Source: Candidatus Aenigmatarchaeota archaeon (lineage in GTDB: Archaea; Aenigmatarchaeota; Aenigmatarchaeia; GW2011-AR5; JAGGXF01). Taken from it: 46,452 nucleotides of DNA. Location: positions 1 through 46,452 of the forward strand of contig JAGGXF010000021.1 of NCBI GenBank assembly GCA_021163205.1. The letters are read 5' to 3'. The position numbers were made by a program, and so were the translations under genes. The notes beneath the pieces were generated by a model. That model saw only the letters and a program-made list of their open reading frames with translations, did not search any database and was not told the origin of the DNA. Positions 27,034-38,074 of the stretch are shown piece after piece; positions within the stretch are counted from its first letter, which is position 1; the number at the start of each line of letters is the position of its first letter.

Positions 27034-28539
27034 TTATGTTTGATTCTTGTTTACTATCAAACTTTTAGACATAATTTTTGGTTTTTTGATTTTCAGAAGC
27101 TGAAGAACAGTTGGCGCTATATTATATAATGAATTTTTTTTAGACCGTGAAAGCTTGTATTTTTTTTTCGTTACAAGAATAAACGGTACTCGATTGAATG
27201 TGTGGGCGGTGTGTGGCTTACCACGCTCTTTCATTTTTTCTACGTTTCCATGGTCTGCCGTTACAATTATATCATAGCCATTTTCTTTTAGCACAGGCAC
27301 AAGTTTTTTAAGACACTTATCAACAGCCTTTACAGCCTTTACAGCCGCTTGTAAAATACCGGTGTGGCCAACCATATCTCCATTGGCAAAATTCAATATT
27401 ATGACATCGTATGTTCCTTTTTTTATAATTGGTAATAGTTTTGAGGTTATTTTAAACGCGCTCATTTCTGGCTTTTTGTCATACGTGGCGACTTTCGGTG
27501 ACGGTATTATTATTTCTCTTTTTCCCTTCATTTTTCTGTATTCCCCGCCATCAAAAAAGTAAGTCACGTGAGCAAATTTCTCTGTCTCGGCTATCCTCAA
27601 CTGCTTAAATCCATGACTAGCAAGAACATCACCAAGCGTATTTTTTATTTCTCTCCTATGAAACGCAACTCTTGTCCCGACTTCATAATCGGTGAAAGAA
27701 ACGAAATATAAATTTTTTATTTTCTTTCTCTTGAACTTGTTAAATCGCTTTTCTATGAATGAACGGGATATCTGCTTTGCTCGGTCAGCTCTGAAGTTGA
27801 AAAAGATTACAGCATCATTATCCCTCACAAAAGCATCTCCAAAGACAAGCGGTTCCAGAAACTCGTCTGTTATGCCTTTCCTGTACTGATAATCTATAGC
27901 CTCGAAATAATCATCAAACCGTTTGCCCTTTCCATAAACAAGCATTTCGTACGCCTTTTTTGTTCTATCCCACCTATTATCCCTATCCATGGCATAATAT
28001 CTGCCTATTATAGATTGTATATGACCACCATACTTTTTGGTCTGTGTGAGTATTACACGAAGATATTTCTTGAACGCTTTCGGTGGCGTGTCCCTTCCAT
28101 CTCCGAACAAGTGTAAAACAGGTTCTATCTTTTTGCGGTGACATAACTTTAACAATGCTATTAGATGGTTTATGTGCGAATGTATAGAAGCATCACTAAA
28201 AAGACCCATTATATGGAGTTGGGACTTATTTCTCTTTGCGTGCTCGATAGCCCGAAGAAGTTCTTTGTTTTTGAAGAAAGAACCAGTCTTAATTTCCTCG
28301 TTTATCAGCAACATCTCTTGCTTTACTAGTCTGCCCGCGCCTATATGCAAATGACCTACTTCAGAACCGCCGAGCGACCTTTTTGGAAGGCCAACATAAC
28401 CGTTATGGGCACCAAGGGTCGTGTGTGGGTATTTCTTCCACAACGACCAAAAGAAACTTGCCTTTTTAACAGGATTAGCATGGCTGCTTTTTCTCAAACC
28501 CCACCCGTCAAGAATTATAAGAGCAAGCTTTCTGTTCAT
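27034..28539 (-). CDS. gpmI: 2,3-bisphosphoglycerate-independent phosphoglycerate mutase
   Basis: 'LALIILDGWG', 'LGGSEVGHLHIGAGRLV' (catalytic Ser), 'LHLFGDGRDTPP', 'VTADHGNVEKM', 'PHTAHTFNRVPFILV'. Confidence 0.92.
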   Translation of the reverse strand: MNRKLALIILDGWGLRKSSHANPVKKASFFWSLWKKYPHTTLGAHNGYVGLPKRSLGGSEVGHLHIGAGRLVKQEMLLINEEIKTGSFFKNKELLRAIEHAKRNKSQLHIMGLFSDASIHSHINHLIALLKLCHRKKIEPVLHLFGDGRDTPPKAFKKYLRVILTQTKKYGGHIQSIIGRYYAMDRDNRWDRTKKAYEMLVYGKGKRFDDYFEAIDYQYRKGITDEFLEPLVFGDAFVRDNDAVIFFNFRADRAKQISRSFIEKRFNKFKRKKIKNLYFVSFTDYEVGTRVAFHRREIKNTLGDVLASHGFKQLRIAETEKFAHVTYFFDGGEYRKMKGKREIIIPSPKVATYDKKPEMSAFKITSKLLPIIKKGTYDVIILNFANGDMVGHTGILQAAVKAVKAVDKCLKKLVPVLKENGYDIIVTADHGNVEKMKERGKPHTAHTFNRVPFILVTKKKYKLSRSKKNSLYNIAPTVLQLLKIKKPKIMSKSLIVNKNQT

Positions 28540-28612
28540 AACTATTCTTTCTACTGCTCCATATAAAAGTTTTTATCGAACGTTGGACTAAGAGTTCAAA
28601 AGACATTAATTC

Positions 28613-29599
28613 TCATTCTATTATTATACCACCATTCAACTTCGCATGTCTTCCAACAGTTGAATCTATAAGAGAAATGTTAGAAACCTTTGCAAACTCG
28701 TCGATAATAGTATTTTTAATGTTGCAATTCTCAATAACGCTGCCTCTGAACAATATTGAATTTTCCACCACAGAACCGACAATCCTGACATTATCTCCGA
28801 TAAAAACATTTCCCTTAATTTCGCTGTCTTTCAGAAAAACATTTTTTCCGATGTGTTGTGGATTAGTCATATGCTTAAAATTGCTTTCAAGGTAAGAACC
28901 ATGATCTCCTATATCATACCATTCTTCATTAAATACGAAGCCATAGACATCGACTAATTGATATAACCACTGAAGAAAATATCCTGGGGCATCTGGATTG
29001 TTACCTTCTTCCAAGTATTTTGAGAATAATGGCAGGATCTCTCTCGGAAATATGTAGCAAGCTGTGCTGACTAGGGTTGACTTCGGATTTATAGGCTTTT
29101 CTTGGAACTCCTTTATTTTTCCTGTGTCGTCTACAATTGCAACACCGTATCTCCCAGATATCTTTTTTTTATCCTTCATGTTGTGCAATGCTACGACAGG
29201 ATACCCTATTTTTTTATAGAATATCAAAAAGTCTCGCAAACTGAAATCAAAGATATTGTCCCCTGCTATCACCATAACATCTTCGTCTAACATTTTTTCT
29301 TCGAACAAAAGATTAAGCGCACCTATTGTTCCCAACTTATTTTGCTCTTTTGTGCTCGACTCGATAAATAATTCTATTTTTTTGTCAGAATCTGTTGTCT
29401 TAAGCCAATTCTTGAAGTCATTCGCAAATGCCTGGTTTGTAGAAACAATTATGTGGGTAATTTCTTCTATTTCTTCCAGCTTCTCGATAATGTAATTTAT
29501 GATAGGCTTGCCAGCTACTGTTAGTAATGGCTTGGGCCTTTGGTGGGTTATTGGCCACAACCTCTTTGCATAGCCACCTGCTAATATAATAGCCTTCAC
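28613..29599 (-). CDS. NDP-sugar pyrophosphorylase (glucose-1-P thymidylyltransferase/mannose-1-P guanylyltransferase type) with left-handed beta-helix
   Basis: 'VKAIILAGGYAKRLWPITHQRPKPLLTVAGKPIINYIIEKL'; GTG at 29599 preceded by GGAGGGATCATTA; C-terminal hexapeptide repeats. Confidence 0.85.
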   Translation of the reverse strand: MKAIILAGGYAKRLWPITHQRPKPLLTVAGKPIINYIIEKLEEIEEITHIIVSTNQAFANDFKNWLKTTDSDKKIELFIESSTKEQNKLGTIGALNLLFEEKMLDEDVMVIAGDNIFDFSLRDFLIFYKKIGYPVVALHNMKDKKKISGRYGVAIVDDTGKIKEFQEKPINPKSTLVSTACYIFPREILPLFSKYLEEGNNPDAPGYFLQWLYQLVDVYGFVFNEEWYDIGDHGSYLESNFKHMTNPQHIGKNVFLKDSEIKGNVFIGDNVRIVGSVVENSILFRGSVIENCNIKNTIIDEFAKVSNISLIDSTVGRHAKLNGGIIIE

Positions 29600-29756
29600 T
29601 AATGATCCCTCCTTTGCCGGTTTTCTCAATTTCTTCTTTGCGACGCATATTGTTAGGTCTTCTCTCGATTGCCTAACTACGCATTCCAGGCTTGCTTTTG
29701 CGTATCTAATTATTTATTTGCTAATAATTAAGTAGTGAAAAGTATGACGAAAAACT

Positions 29757-30965
29757 TTAAGTCTTTGAACCTTTTGCTGTTTTCAAGCACTCCAAGACTG
29801 GCATCTTTTTTCCAGACAAATAGCTTATGAGTGCTCCACCGGCAAGACTTATGAAAGAGAATTTTTCTTTTGGTATCTTGAACTCTTCAATAGCAGAAAT
29901 GCTGTGCCCGCCGCCGACCAAAGAAAATGCATCAGATTCGGCGACAGCTGTGAATATCCTTTTTGTTCCCTCACTAAAGCCTTCTTCGACAAGGCCTGCC
30001 GTGCCATTTAGAACGATGAACTTCGCGGCTTTTATTATGTTTTCATATTTGTCGCAAGTCTTTGGCCCTATGTCATATATTTTTTCTTTAATGGGCATAT
30101 CATATATCGTAACAATCTTTTTGCTTTCTGTGATCATGTCAATAGGTATTTTTATGTCACCGGCGTTCTCGCTAGCCTCAATCTTATCAAGAAGCTCCTT
30201 TGCCTTCGGCACGAAATTCCAGTAATCGTTGTCCTTTAGGAATTTTTCCGGTTCTCCCATTTCAATGTCTTTGGCTGCTGTGAAAACCTGTGCAACAATG
30301 CCTGTTGTGAGCACAGATTGAAGAATCTGCTTTTCAGAGAAATGCCTAATAATCTCCAGGGAATCCTCTGGTTTTGCTCCGCCCAAAATAAGTACGGCTT
30401 TTTCTGATTTTATTTTTTCGAGTGATTCGAGTTCGTGTTGCATCTCCCTTCCAACCACTGTTGGTAATAAAAACATAAAACCTACGAGTGATGCCTGTCC
30501 ACGATGCGCAGCAGAAAAGGCATCTATCACGAAAAGCTCAGCCTCTTTTGCCAAGGTCTGAACAAATTCTGCTTTCGAATGCTCCTCTGGAGTAACCTTT
30601 GCCATTTCCTCCTTGAGGCTTCGCACATTATCAAGGAGAAGTATATCTCCCTTCTTCAGAGTTCTTATCTTATGAATGGCTTTTTCTCCATATATATCAT
30701 CAATAAACATAACAGTCTTGCCCACATGCTTTGTCAGTAGTTCAGCATGCTGCTCAAGATTTGTGAAATCTTTGTCACCGGGCCTACCTTGATGTGCGAG
30801 CACAACAACCTTCGCTTCTTTATCAGATAGCTCTTTAAGTGTACCAGCTGCTGCGTTTATTCTTGGATTGTCTTGCACTTGACCATCAACAACAGGAGAA
30901 TTGATATCAACCCTGACAAGGACCGTCTTGCCAGAAACATCTACATCGTCCAGCGTTTTGAACAC
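29757..30965 (-). CDS. pgk: Phosphoglycerate kinase
   Basis: 'TVLVRVDINSPVVDGQVQDNPRINAA', 'VVLAHQGRPGD', 'LLLDNVRSLKEE', 'SLAGGALISYLSGKKMPVLECL'. Confidence 0.95.
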   Translation of the reverse strand: MFKTLDDVDVSGKTVLVRVDINSPVVDGQVQDNPRINAAAGTLKELSDKEAKVVVLAHQGRPGDKDFTNLEQHAELLTKHVGKTVMFIDDIYGEKAIHKIRTLKKGDILLLDNVRSLKEEMAKVTPEEHSKAEFVQTLAKEAELFVIDAFSAAHRGQASLVGFMFLLPTVVGREMQHELESLEKIKSEKAVLILGGAKPEDSLEIIRHFSEKQILQSVLTTGIVAQVFTAAKDIEMGEPEKFLKDNDYWNFVPKAKELLDKIEASENAGDIKIPIDMITESKKIVTIYDMPIKEKIYDIGPKTCDKYENIIKAAKFIVLNGTAGLVEEGFSEGTKRIFTAVAESDAFSLVGGGHSISAIEEFKIPKEKFSFISLAGGALISYLSGKKMPVLECLKTAKGSKT

Positions 30966-31116
30966 AAAAACACCCCCAGTATATGGTTTTTTTATTATTA
31001 CTTTTTATTTTATTTGTGAATTAGCCAAATAAAATTAAAAATAACCCAGTTGGCAGCTACAGTATAATCCCAAACACTATCTAAATCTAATAATCACAAC
31101 TCTTGGTGCTGAAACA

Positions 31117-32151
<1,035 letters not shown>

Positions 32152-32175
32152 TTACAGTTAAGCATAAATACAATT

Positions 32176-33120
32176 ATGAAACTTCTCAAAAAGAAGGACT
32201 TTCTCGTTTTTCTTGAAACACTGGCTAAAAAAAATGATTTCTACGCACCAACATCAAAAAAGGAGTTTGGTCGGATTAGAAAAGTTGATGACATATGCTT
32301 TGATTACACAAAAACTGAAATGCCCGCAAAAAGCATATTCTTTCCACGCGAAGAAATAATGATGAGATTTTCAGAGAAAAAAATAAGAATAGTCAAGCCA
32401 CGCCTGAAAAGAAAGACAATAATATTCGGACTGCGCTCTTGTGATCTTGTTGCAATTGAGATTATGGACAGAATATTTGAAAATGACTTGTGGTACAAAG
32501 CACGAAGAAAAAATGCAATACTCATCGGAATGGCGTGTAATAAAACAGACGACTCTTGCTTCTGCGCGTCTTTTGGTATAAACCCGAGAAATGGTGATGC
32601 TGACTTGTGGGTCATAAATGAAGGTGAATCTTTCTTTTTGCAGCCCAAAACAAGCGTGGGAAGAAAACTGGTGAATAAACTACTGAAAAATATACCAAAT
32701 ACCAGAAAAAAACCGAAGAAAAGAAGACTGAAATTCAAGAAAAAGGTCCTCTTCAATAAGAAAGAACTTCAGAAACTCAAGGAACTCAATTTCGATAACT
32801 GGAAAGAATGTCTGGCTTGTGGTTCGTGCACAACAATCTGCCCAACCTGTCATTGCTTTGATGTTGTAGATGTTGTCGAGCAAGACCTTAAAAGAGGTGT
32901 CAGGAAGCGCGTCTGGGCATCCTGTATGGAGAGAGATTTTTCAAGGATTGCTGGTGATCTGATATTGCGAAATAAGAGAACAGATAGACTAAGGCAGTTC
33001 GTCTTAGACAAGTTCATTTATTTTGAACATCACTACGGTCACATGGGATGTGTTGGGTGCGGTCGTTGCATCGAAACATGCCCCGTCGGTATAGACATAC
33101 GAAAAATATTGAGCAAATAA
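32176..33120 (+). CDS. hydB: Group 3b [NiFe] (sulf)hydrogenase beta subunit, Fe-S protein
   Basis: 'CLACGSCTTICPTCHCFDVVDVV' and 'CVGCGRCIETCPVGIDI'; first of a four-gene hydrogenase set. Confidence 0.88.
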   Translation: MKLLKKKDFLVFLETLAKKNDFYAPTSKKEFGRIRKVDDICFDYTKTEMPAKSIFFPREEIMMRFSEKKIRIVKPRLKRKTIIFGLRSCDLVAIEIMDRIFENDLWYKARRKNAILIGMACNKTDDSCFCASFGINPRNGDADLWVINEGESFFLQPKTSVGRKLVNKLLKNIPNTRKKPKKRRLKFKKKVLFNKKELQKLKELNFDNWKECLACGSCTTICPTCHCFDVVDVVEQDLKRGVRKRVWASCMERDFSRIAGDLILRNKRTDRLRQFVLDKFIYFEHHYGHMGCVGCGRCIETCPVGIDIRKILSK

Positions 33121-33168
33121 TAAATTAGTGTGTATAACCAATAAAAATTATGTGAAAATGAGAATCAC

Positions 33169-33930
33169 GTGAGACGAATGGACAAACTAAAGCGAACGAA
33201 AATATTGAAAATTAAGGAAGAGGCGCCCGACATTCTTACGTTTCGCGTTCAAAACAAACTTGGTGGAATCAAACCTGGACAATTCATTTTCTTGTCTATA
33301 AACACCGTCGGAGAGGCTCCGATATCTGTCTCGTCCATAAATGAAGATTATATCGAGCTTACCGTGAAAAAACTGGGTTTGGTCACAACCGCTCTCTTCC
33401 AGAAAAAAGTTGGTGACATTGTTTACATACGCGGACCTTATGGTAATTGTTTTCCGACAGCAAAACAATATGTGTTGGTGGCTGGTGGCTTTGGCTTAGC
33501 ACCACTGAAAGCGCTCATAGAAAAAAAACAGAAAAATGTGAAAAAGTTGTTTTACGGCGCAAAGACCTTTGAAGACATGATATTTAAAGACGAACTAAAA
33601 AAGTGGCAATTTTCAGAGCTGATAGTAGAAAGAAAGACAAAGGGGTGTCACCTGCCAACAGGCCTTGTAACAGATTTGATAGAAAAAGCGAAAATGAGAC
33701 CGATATCGACCGTAATAATATGCGGCCCACCGATTATGGTTAGATTTGTTTCTCAGTCGCTAGAAAAAAAAGGGTTCAAAGACAAAAAGATATATGCATC
33801 GCTTGAAAAAACCATGTACTGTGGAACTGGCTTGTGTGGCCATTGTAATATTGGCTCGTATTACGTATGCAAAGATGGACCTGTCTTCAGACTCGACAAC
33901 ATAAAAAATTTCGAAGAAAAAATTATTTAA
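33169..33930 (+). CDS. hydG: Group 3b [NiFe] (sulf)hydrogenase gamma subunit, FAD/NAD(P)-binding
   Basis: 'IKPGQFIFLSI', 'IRGPYGNCFP', 'VIICGPPIMVRFVSQSLEKKG', 'SLEKTMYCGTGLCGHCNIG'; GTG start. Confidence 0.88.
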   Translation: MRRMDKLKRTKILKIKEEAPDILTFRVQNKLGGIKPGQFIFLSINTVGEAPISVSSINEDYIELTVKKLGLVTTALFQKKVGDIVYIRGPYGNCFPTAKQYVLVAGGFGLAPLKALIEKKQKNVKKLFYGAKTFEDMIFKDELKKWQFSELIVERKTKGCHLPTGLVTDLIEKAKMRPISTVIICGPPIMVRFVSQSLEKKGFKDKKIYASLEKTMYCGTGLCGHCNIGSYYVCKDGPVFRLDNIKNFEEKII

Positions 33931-33998
33931 CTTGGTTGAGAATGTCTTAATAGAGCATGAACTAAAAAACAATGAGTAGAACCTTAACAGTGGTGTGA

Positions 33999-34727
33999 AT
34001 GAAAAAAACAACGAAAAGATCAAAAAAACAAAAGAAGCTGCGAATTGGTAATTTTTGGATGGCTGGCTGTATAGGGTGTCTGCTAGAGATTTTCAATGTT
34101 CAGGATGGTACGCTTGATTTTATGGACTATATTGACATAATAGATTTTGATCTAATTCAAGAAAAAAATATAGAAGGTCCATTTGATGTTGCTTTTGTTG
34201 AGGGTGCGATAACGAACAAAAAAGAGGAAGAAGAGTTGCGCAAGATAAGAAAAGAGAGTAAGATTCTCGTTGCACTCGGGAGCTGCGCATGCTTTGGTGG
34301 CATTTCCGGTCTAAAGAATTTTGTTCGAGGCCGACCGTTTGGAACTGCGAAACCATTGTATAAATTTGTTAAGGTGGACTATAGGTTGCGTGGATGCCCA
34401 ATAAGTAGAAAGGAATTCATAGAACTTGTTAAACATCTGAAAAGAGGCTTACCATACAGGGAAAATACTTCTCCGGTTTGCACAGAGTGTCCCCTGAAAG
34501 GCGATGATTGTTTTTTGAAAAAAGGTATTCCGTGCATGGGTCCAATAACAGCCGCGGGCTGTGACGCGATATGCATGAAGAACGGGCAGGCGTGTGAGGG
34601 ATGTCGCGGACCGATACCTAATGCGAATATATCAAAGTTGTTTCAGATGTTTGAAAAATTCGGCATGAAACCGAGAGACATAAGAAAAAAATTCAGAAAA
34701 TTCGCTGGAAATGCTTTTGGTGAGTAA
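33999..34727 (+). CDS. hydD: Group 3b [NiFe] hydrogenase delta (small) subunit
   Basis: 'NFWMAGCIGCLLEIFN', 'ALGSCACFGGISGL', 'RGCPISRKEFIEL', 'CMGPITAAGCDAICMKNGQACEGCRGP'. Confidence 0.9.
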   Translation: MKKTTKRSKKQKKLRIGNFWMAGCIGCLLEIFNVQDGTLDFMDYIDIIDFDLIQEKNIEGPFDVAFVEGAITNKKEEEELRKIRKESKILVALGSCACFGGISGLKNFVRGRPFGTAKPLYKFVKVDYRLRGCPISRKEFIELVKHLKRGLPYRENTSPVCTECPLKGDDCFLKKGIPCMGPITAAGCDAICMKNGQACEGCRGPIPNANISKLFQMFEKFGMKPRDIRKKFRKFAGNAFGE

Positions 34728-34728
34728 A

Positions 34729-35973
34729 ATGAAAAAAATAACGATAGACCACATCTGCAAGATATATGGCCATGCTAATCTTGCTATCAAGGTTGACGGT
34801 AAAAAGGTTCAAAAAGCTGAACTAGAAATTTTCGAGTCATCGCGATATTTTGAGTCTATTGTAAAAGGCAGGTCATACGAAGAAGCACCAGAACTTACCA
34901 GTAGGATATGTGGCATCTGTTCTACTGCCCACCAGATGGCATCGTTGAAGGCTATGGAACACGCGCTCAATATAGAACCAAGCAGCCAAACAAAAAAACT
35001 GAGAGAAGTCCTGCACATGGGAGGTATAATACAAAGTCATGTTTTCCATCTATACTTCCTAGCGCTGCCTGATTATCTCGGGTATGACAGCGCGATTCAA
35101 ATGAGTAAAAAACATGGAAAAAAACTGAAAGAAGCACTCTTGCTGAGAAAGATCGGAAACGATATCATTACTATCATAGGAGGCCGTCCTGTCCACCCAA
35201 TAAGTTGCAGAATTGGCGGTTTTGATAAATTACCAAACCAAGACGATATAAATAAACTGGTTAAGAGCTTGAAAGAAAAACGCAAGATAGCTTTGAAAAC
35301 AATCGAACTTATGAAAGGGTTTCTGAAAAAGGAATTCGAAAGAAAAACAGAAGTAATTGCACTCAGAAATAAAGACCACTCTTTCATAGATGGGGTGGTA
35401 TCAACAAGAGAAAAAGAGATAGAAGAAGATTATCGAAGATATATCAAGGAGTACCACGGTGAACCGAAAAAAACAACAACAATAGAAGGTAAATCATATA
35501 GGGTTGGACCGCTTGCAAGGTTTACTATAAACGGAAGCCCTGTAAAAAAATATGATAAAATAAAATTATCACTAGATTCGCCATTCTCAAGCAACTTTAT
35601 CAGGGCAGTTGAGATTTTATACTGTATTGATAGAAGCATTGAAATACTTGAGAACATCAAAATCAAAAAAGAAGCCCCAAGAGAAAAGAAGCGCCTGAAA
35701 AATGTCAATGAGGGCTTCGCTGCTGTTGAGGCACCGAGAGGCGTGCTTTTTCATCATTATAGGTTCAACAGACACGGGCGTGTGAATAGAGCAAACATAA
35801 TAACACCAACTGCGCAAAACCTGAGGAGCATAGAAGATGATGTCAAAGTTTTTCTTCCTCACATACTAAAGAAAAAAAAGAAAGATGTTGTGCTTGAACT
35901 GGAGAAACTGATAAGAGCTTATGATCCATGTATTTCATGCTCCACGCATTTTCTAGAGGTGAGGTGGTTATGA
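34729..35973 (+). CDS. hydA: Group 3b [NiFe] hydrogenase alpha (catalytic large) subunit
   Basis: L1 'RICGICSTAHQMAS', L2 'DPCISCSTHFLEVRWL'; preferred start ATG 34729 (MKKITIDHICKIYGHANL). Confidence 0.93.
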   Translation: MKKITIDHICKIYGHANLAIKVDGKKVQKAELEIFESSRYFESIVKGRSYEEAPELTSRICGICSTAHQMASLKAMEHALNIEPSSQTKKLREVLHMGGIIQSHVFHLYFLALPDYLGYDSAIQMSKKHGKKLKEALLLRKIGNDIITIIGGRPVHPISCRIGGFDKLPNQDDINKLVKSLKEKRKIALKTIELMKGFLKKEFERKTEVIALRNKDHSFIDGVVSTREKEIEEDYRRYIKEYHGEPKKTTTIEGKSYRVGPLARFTINGSPVKKYDKIKLSLDSPFSSNFIRAVEILYCIDRSIEILENIKIKKEAPREKKRLKNVNEGFAAVEAPRGVLFHHYRFNRHGRVNRANIITPTAQNLRSIEDDVKVFLPHILKKKKKDVVLELEKLIRAYDPCISCSTHFLEVRWL

Positions 35974-36746
35974 TTGACTTTTATAAAGAACGGCCAAAAA
36001 ACAGCCACAAGGGAGATTTTGGTCGACTGGCTGTGCTGGCGTATGAATATACGGGCGCGCCTGCACTTGTCGCGATGGCGGCACTAAGGTCTGGCACAGA
36101 CCTCGTAGAGATTATAGCACCAAAGGAAAAAGCAGATATCATTGCATCGTTCTCACCGAACCTTATTGTGCGACCAACTAACTTCTCTCTCAGTGCTATA
36201 AAAAAAGAAATAGAAAGGGCGGACGCATTCTGTGTTGGGTCCGGACTGGGAAAAAATAAAAAAGTTTTGGGTATCGTTAAAAAATTTTTATTAGAAACAA
36301 AAAAACCGGGTGTAGTAGATGCGGATGCCCTGGTGGTTGTTAACAAAAACATGAATGGAAAAAGTTTTGTGTTGACACCTCACAGAAAAGAGTTTGAGTT
36401 ATTCGACAAGCTTAGCAAAAGCATAGAGAAAAACAAGAAGATCGTAACCAAGGTCGCGAAAAGGCTCGGTCTCGTGGTTTTGCTAAAAGGTCCAATTGAT
36501 ATAATTTCGGATGGAAAAAATGTTGAACTGAACAAAACAGGAAATCCTTATATGACAAAAGGTGGGACAGGTGACGTTCTGACAGGTATAGTCGGCTCTC
36601 TGCTTGCTCAGGGGCTGAACCCTTTCAGGGCCGCCTGTCTCGGCGCTTACATATCAGGGCTTGCCGGTGATAGGGTAGCGAAAGAAAAAGGACCTGGTTT
36701 GTTGGCAACGGACATCATAGAAAAGATACCAGAAATAATAAAGTGA
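35970..36746 (+). CDS. nnrD: ADP-dependent NAD(P)H-hydrate dehydratase
   Basis: 'HKGDFGRLAVLAYEYTGAPALVAMAALRSGTDLVEI', 'VVDADALVVV', 'LTPHRKEFELF', 'NPYMTKGGTGDVLTGIVGSLLAQG'; ATG 35970 overlaps hydA stop (ATGA). Confidence 0.92.
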   Translation: MIDFYKERPKNSHKGDFGRLAVLAYEYTGAPALVAMAALRSGTDLVEIIAPKEKADIIASFSPNLIVRPTNFSLSAIKKEIERADAFCVGSGLGKNKKVLGIVKKFLLETKKPGVVDADALVVVNKNMNGKSFVLTPHRKEFELFDKLSKSIEKNKKIVTKVAKRLGLVVLLKGPIDIISDGKNVELNKTGNPYMTKGGTGDVLTGIVGSLLAQGLNPFRAACLGAYISGLAGDRVAKEKGPGLLATDIIEKIPEIIK

Positions 36747-36801
36747 TGGCGAAAAAAAGATAAAAATCGGGTAAATAACATACAAAAATAAATAAAATAA
36801 T

Positions 36802-36817
36802 GGCCGATTTATCGGCC
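36802..36817. terminator. Hairpin plus T-rich tract between convergent genes
   Basis: GGCCGA-TTTA-TCGGCC; on the minus strand followed by ATTATTTTATTTATTTTTG. Confidence 0.6.
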
Positions 36818-36827
36818 TGTTCAAGCG

Positions 36828-37016
36828 CTACTCTGTTATGGCATTTTCTATATCTTCCATTGTCATGTTCTCTATAGCTTCATTCATTTCCTGTTCCACG
36901 ACATCCATGGCCTGCTTTTCTGCTGTAGCCTCGCCTGTTGTCGCTGGTTGCTGAACACAGCCACTAACAAAAATAAGTGATAACAACAGCGTCAACAACA
37001 AAAGTTCTTTCATCAT
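36828..37016 (-). CDS. Small lipoprotein
   Basis: 62 aa, lipobox 'LLLSLIFVSGCVQQPATTG', acidic remainder. Confidence 0.65.
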   Translation of the reverse strand: MMKELLLLTLLLSLIFVSGCVQQPATTGEATAEKQAMDVVEQEMNEAIENMTMEDIENAITE

Positions 37017-37018
37017 AG

Positions 37019-37972
37019 TTACTCACCTGTTACGTTTGTCGTGTTAATCTCTGTATTTGCTTCTGGCCCAGTTTCGACAGTCTCGTTTGTTGTTGGTGGA
37101 TTAACAACCTGACTTGACCTTACTCTTCCAAGTCTTCTTACCCTGCGCGCTCTAATCTTTTCTTTTACCAGCTTTCTCACCTTAGCGACTTTTACACAAG
37201 CCGGTGCCTTAGGGTGCTGCAAGCAGTATTTTTCTGTTGTTTGAACCAAGAAAATCTTGCATCTGTCTTCATTCGGATGATTCTTACAATAAACTCTTAG
37301 CGCATATCTGCATCTGGCATCGTCCAAGTTGTCAACACAATATTCCTTGAATATTTCTTTACACCTGTGATCGTCCGGATGGTTTAAACAAAAACTCTTC
37401 ACCTTTTCCCTGCATGAGGGGTCTGTTGGATTTTTCTCACAGTACCTGTTTCCTATTGCCTTCACGACAGCTTTACATTTTGTTGGGTTCTCCTCGCAGA
37501 AGCTTCGTACTTTTTGTGCAATTTCCAATGGCCTAGCTTTTCTCACAGCTCCTAAAACGTATGCATTATATGTTGCTCCGCCCACATCTATTGTTCCAAC
37601 CCAGACTTCAGTGTCTTCCTTTTCTACTGATTCGGCATTAATAGAGCCTACCTTTTCTTCTCCTGAATAGAGGTTGGCCTCGATTGACCCGTTACCTAAG
37701 ACAACATCTTTCACTTTGTATTTATCGCTGTCTAAGTAAAGCACACCAACAACAAGCTCTGTTTCCTCGCCGAGTAAACTCACTTTCACTTCACCAATAC
37801 CTATCTTGATAATCTTGAAATCCATGAGGTCTGATGGGTTTGTTGCTATGCCCTTGCCGAGAATTGCTAACTTTTGGATAACTGGTTTTGCTGCTGCATT
37901 TCCAACCGGTCCCTGTGCAAAAACAGGCATGACCAGAAGCAGAACAACAAGCACCGCAAAAAGATTTTTCAT
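37019..37972 (-). CDS. Secreted protein with Cys-rich tandem repeats
   Basis: Signal peptide 'NLFAVLVVLLLVMPVFAQG'; repeats CEENPTKC / CEKNPTDPSC / CLNHPDDHRC / CVDNLDDARC / CKNHPNEDRC / CLQHPKAPAC. Confidence 0.8.
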   Translation of the reverse strand: MKNLFAVLVVLLLVMPVFAQGPVGNAAAKPVIQKLAILGKGIATNPSDLMDFKIIKIGIGEVKVSLLGEETELVVGVLYLDSDKYKVKDVVLGNGSIEANLYSGEEKVGSINAESVEKEDTEVWVGTIDVGGATYNAYVLGAVRKARPLEIAQKVRSFCEENPTKCKAVVKAIGNRYCEKNPTDPSCREKVKSFCLNHPDDHRCKEIFKEYCVDNLDDARCRYALRVYCKNHPNEDRCKIFLVQTTEKYCLQHPKAPACVKVAKVRKLVKEKIRARRVRRLGRVRSSQVVNPPTTNETVETGPEANTEINTTNVTGE

Positions 37973-38074
37973 TATCTACCACCCTCTGTTCTATCTAAAC
38001 ACTTTATCAAAACCAATATAATTATTAATTATATCTTGGCGTGTTAATAAAGCTTTTGAAATTTTCTAAGAGCT

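Noticed and set aside
32304-36352. Minus-strand ORFs antisense to the hydrogenase operon (for example 32304-32756, 35097-35387, 35981-36352)
   Set aside because: Antisense to strongly supported hydB, hydA and nnrD coding frames; translations are low-complexity hydrophobic/Ser-rich shadows.
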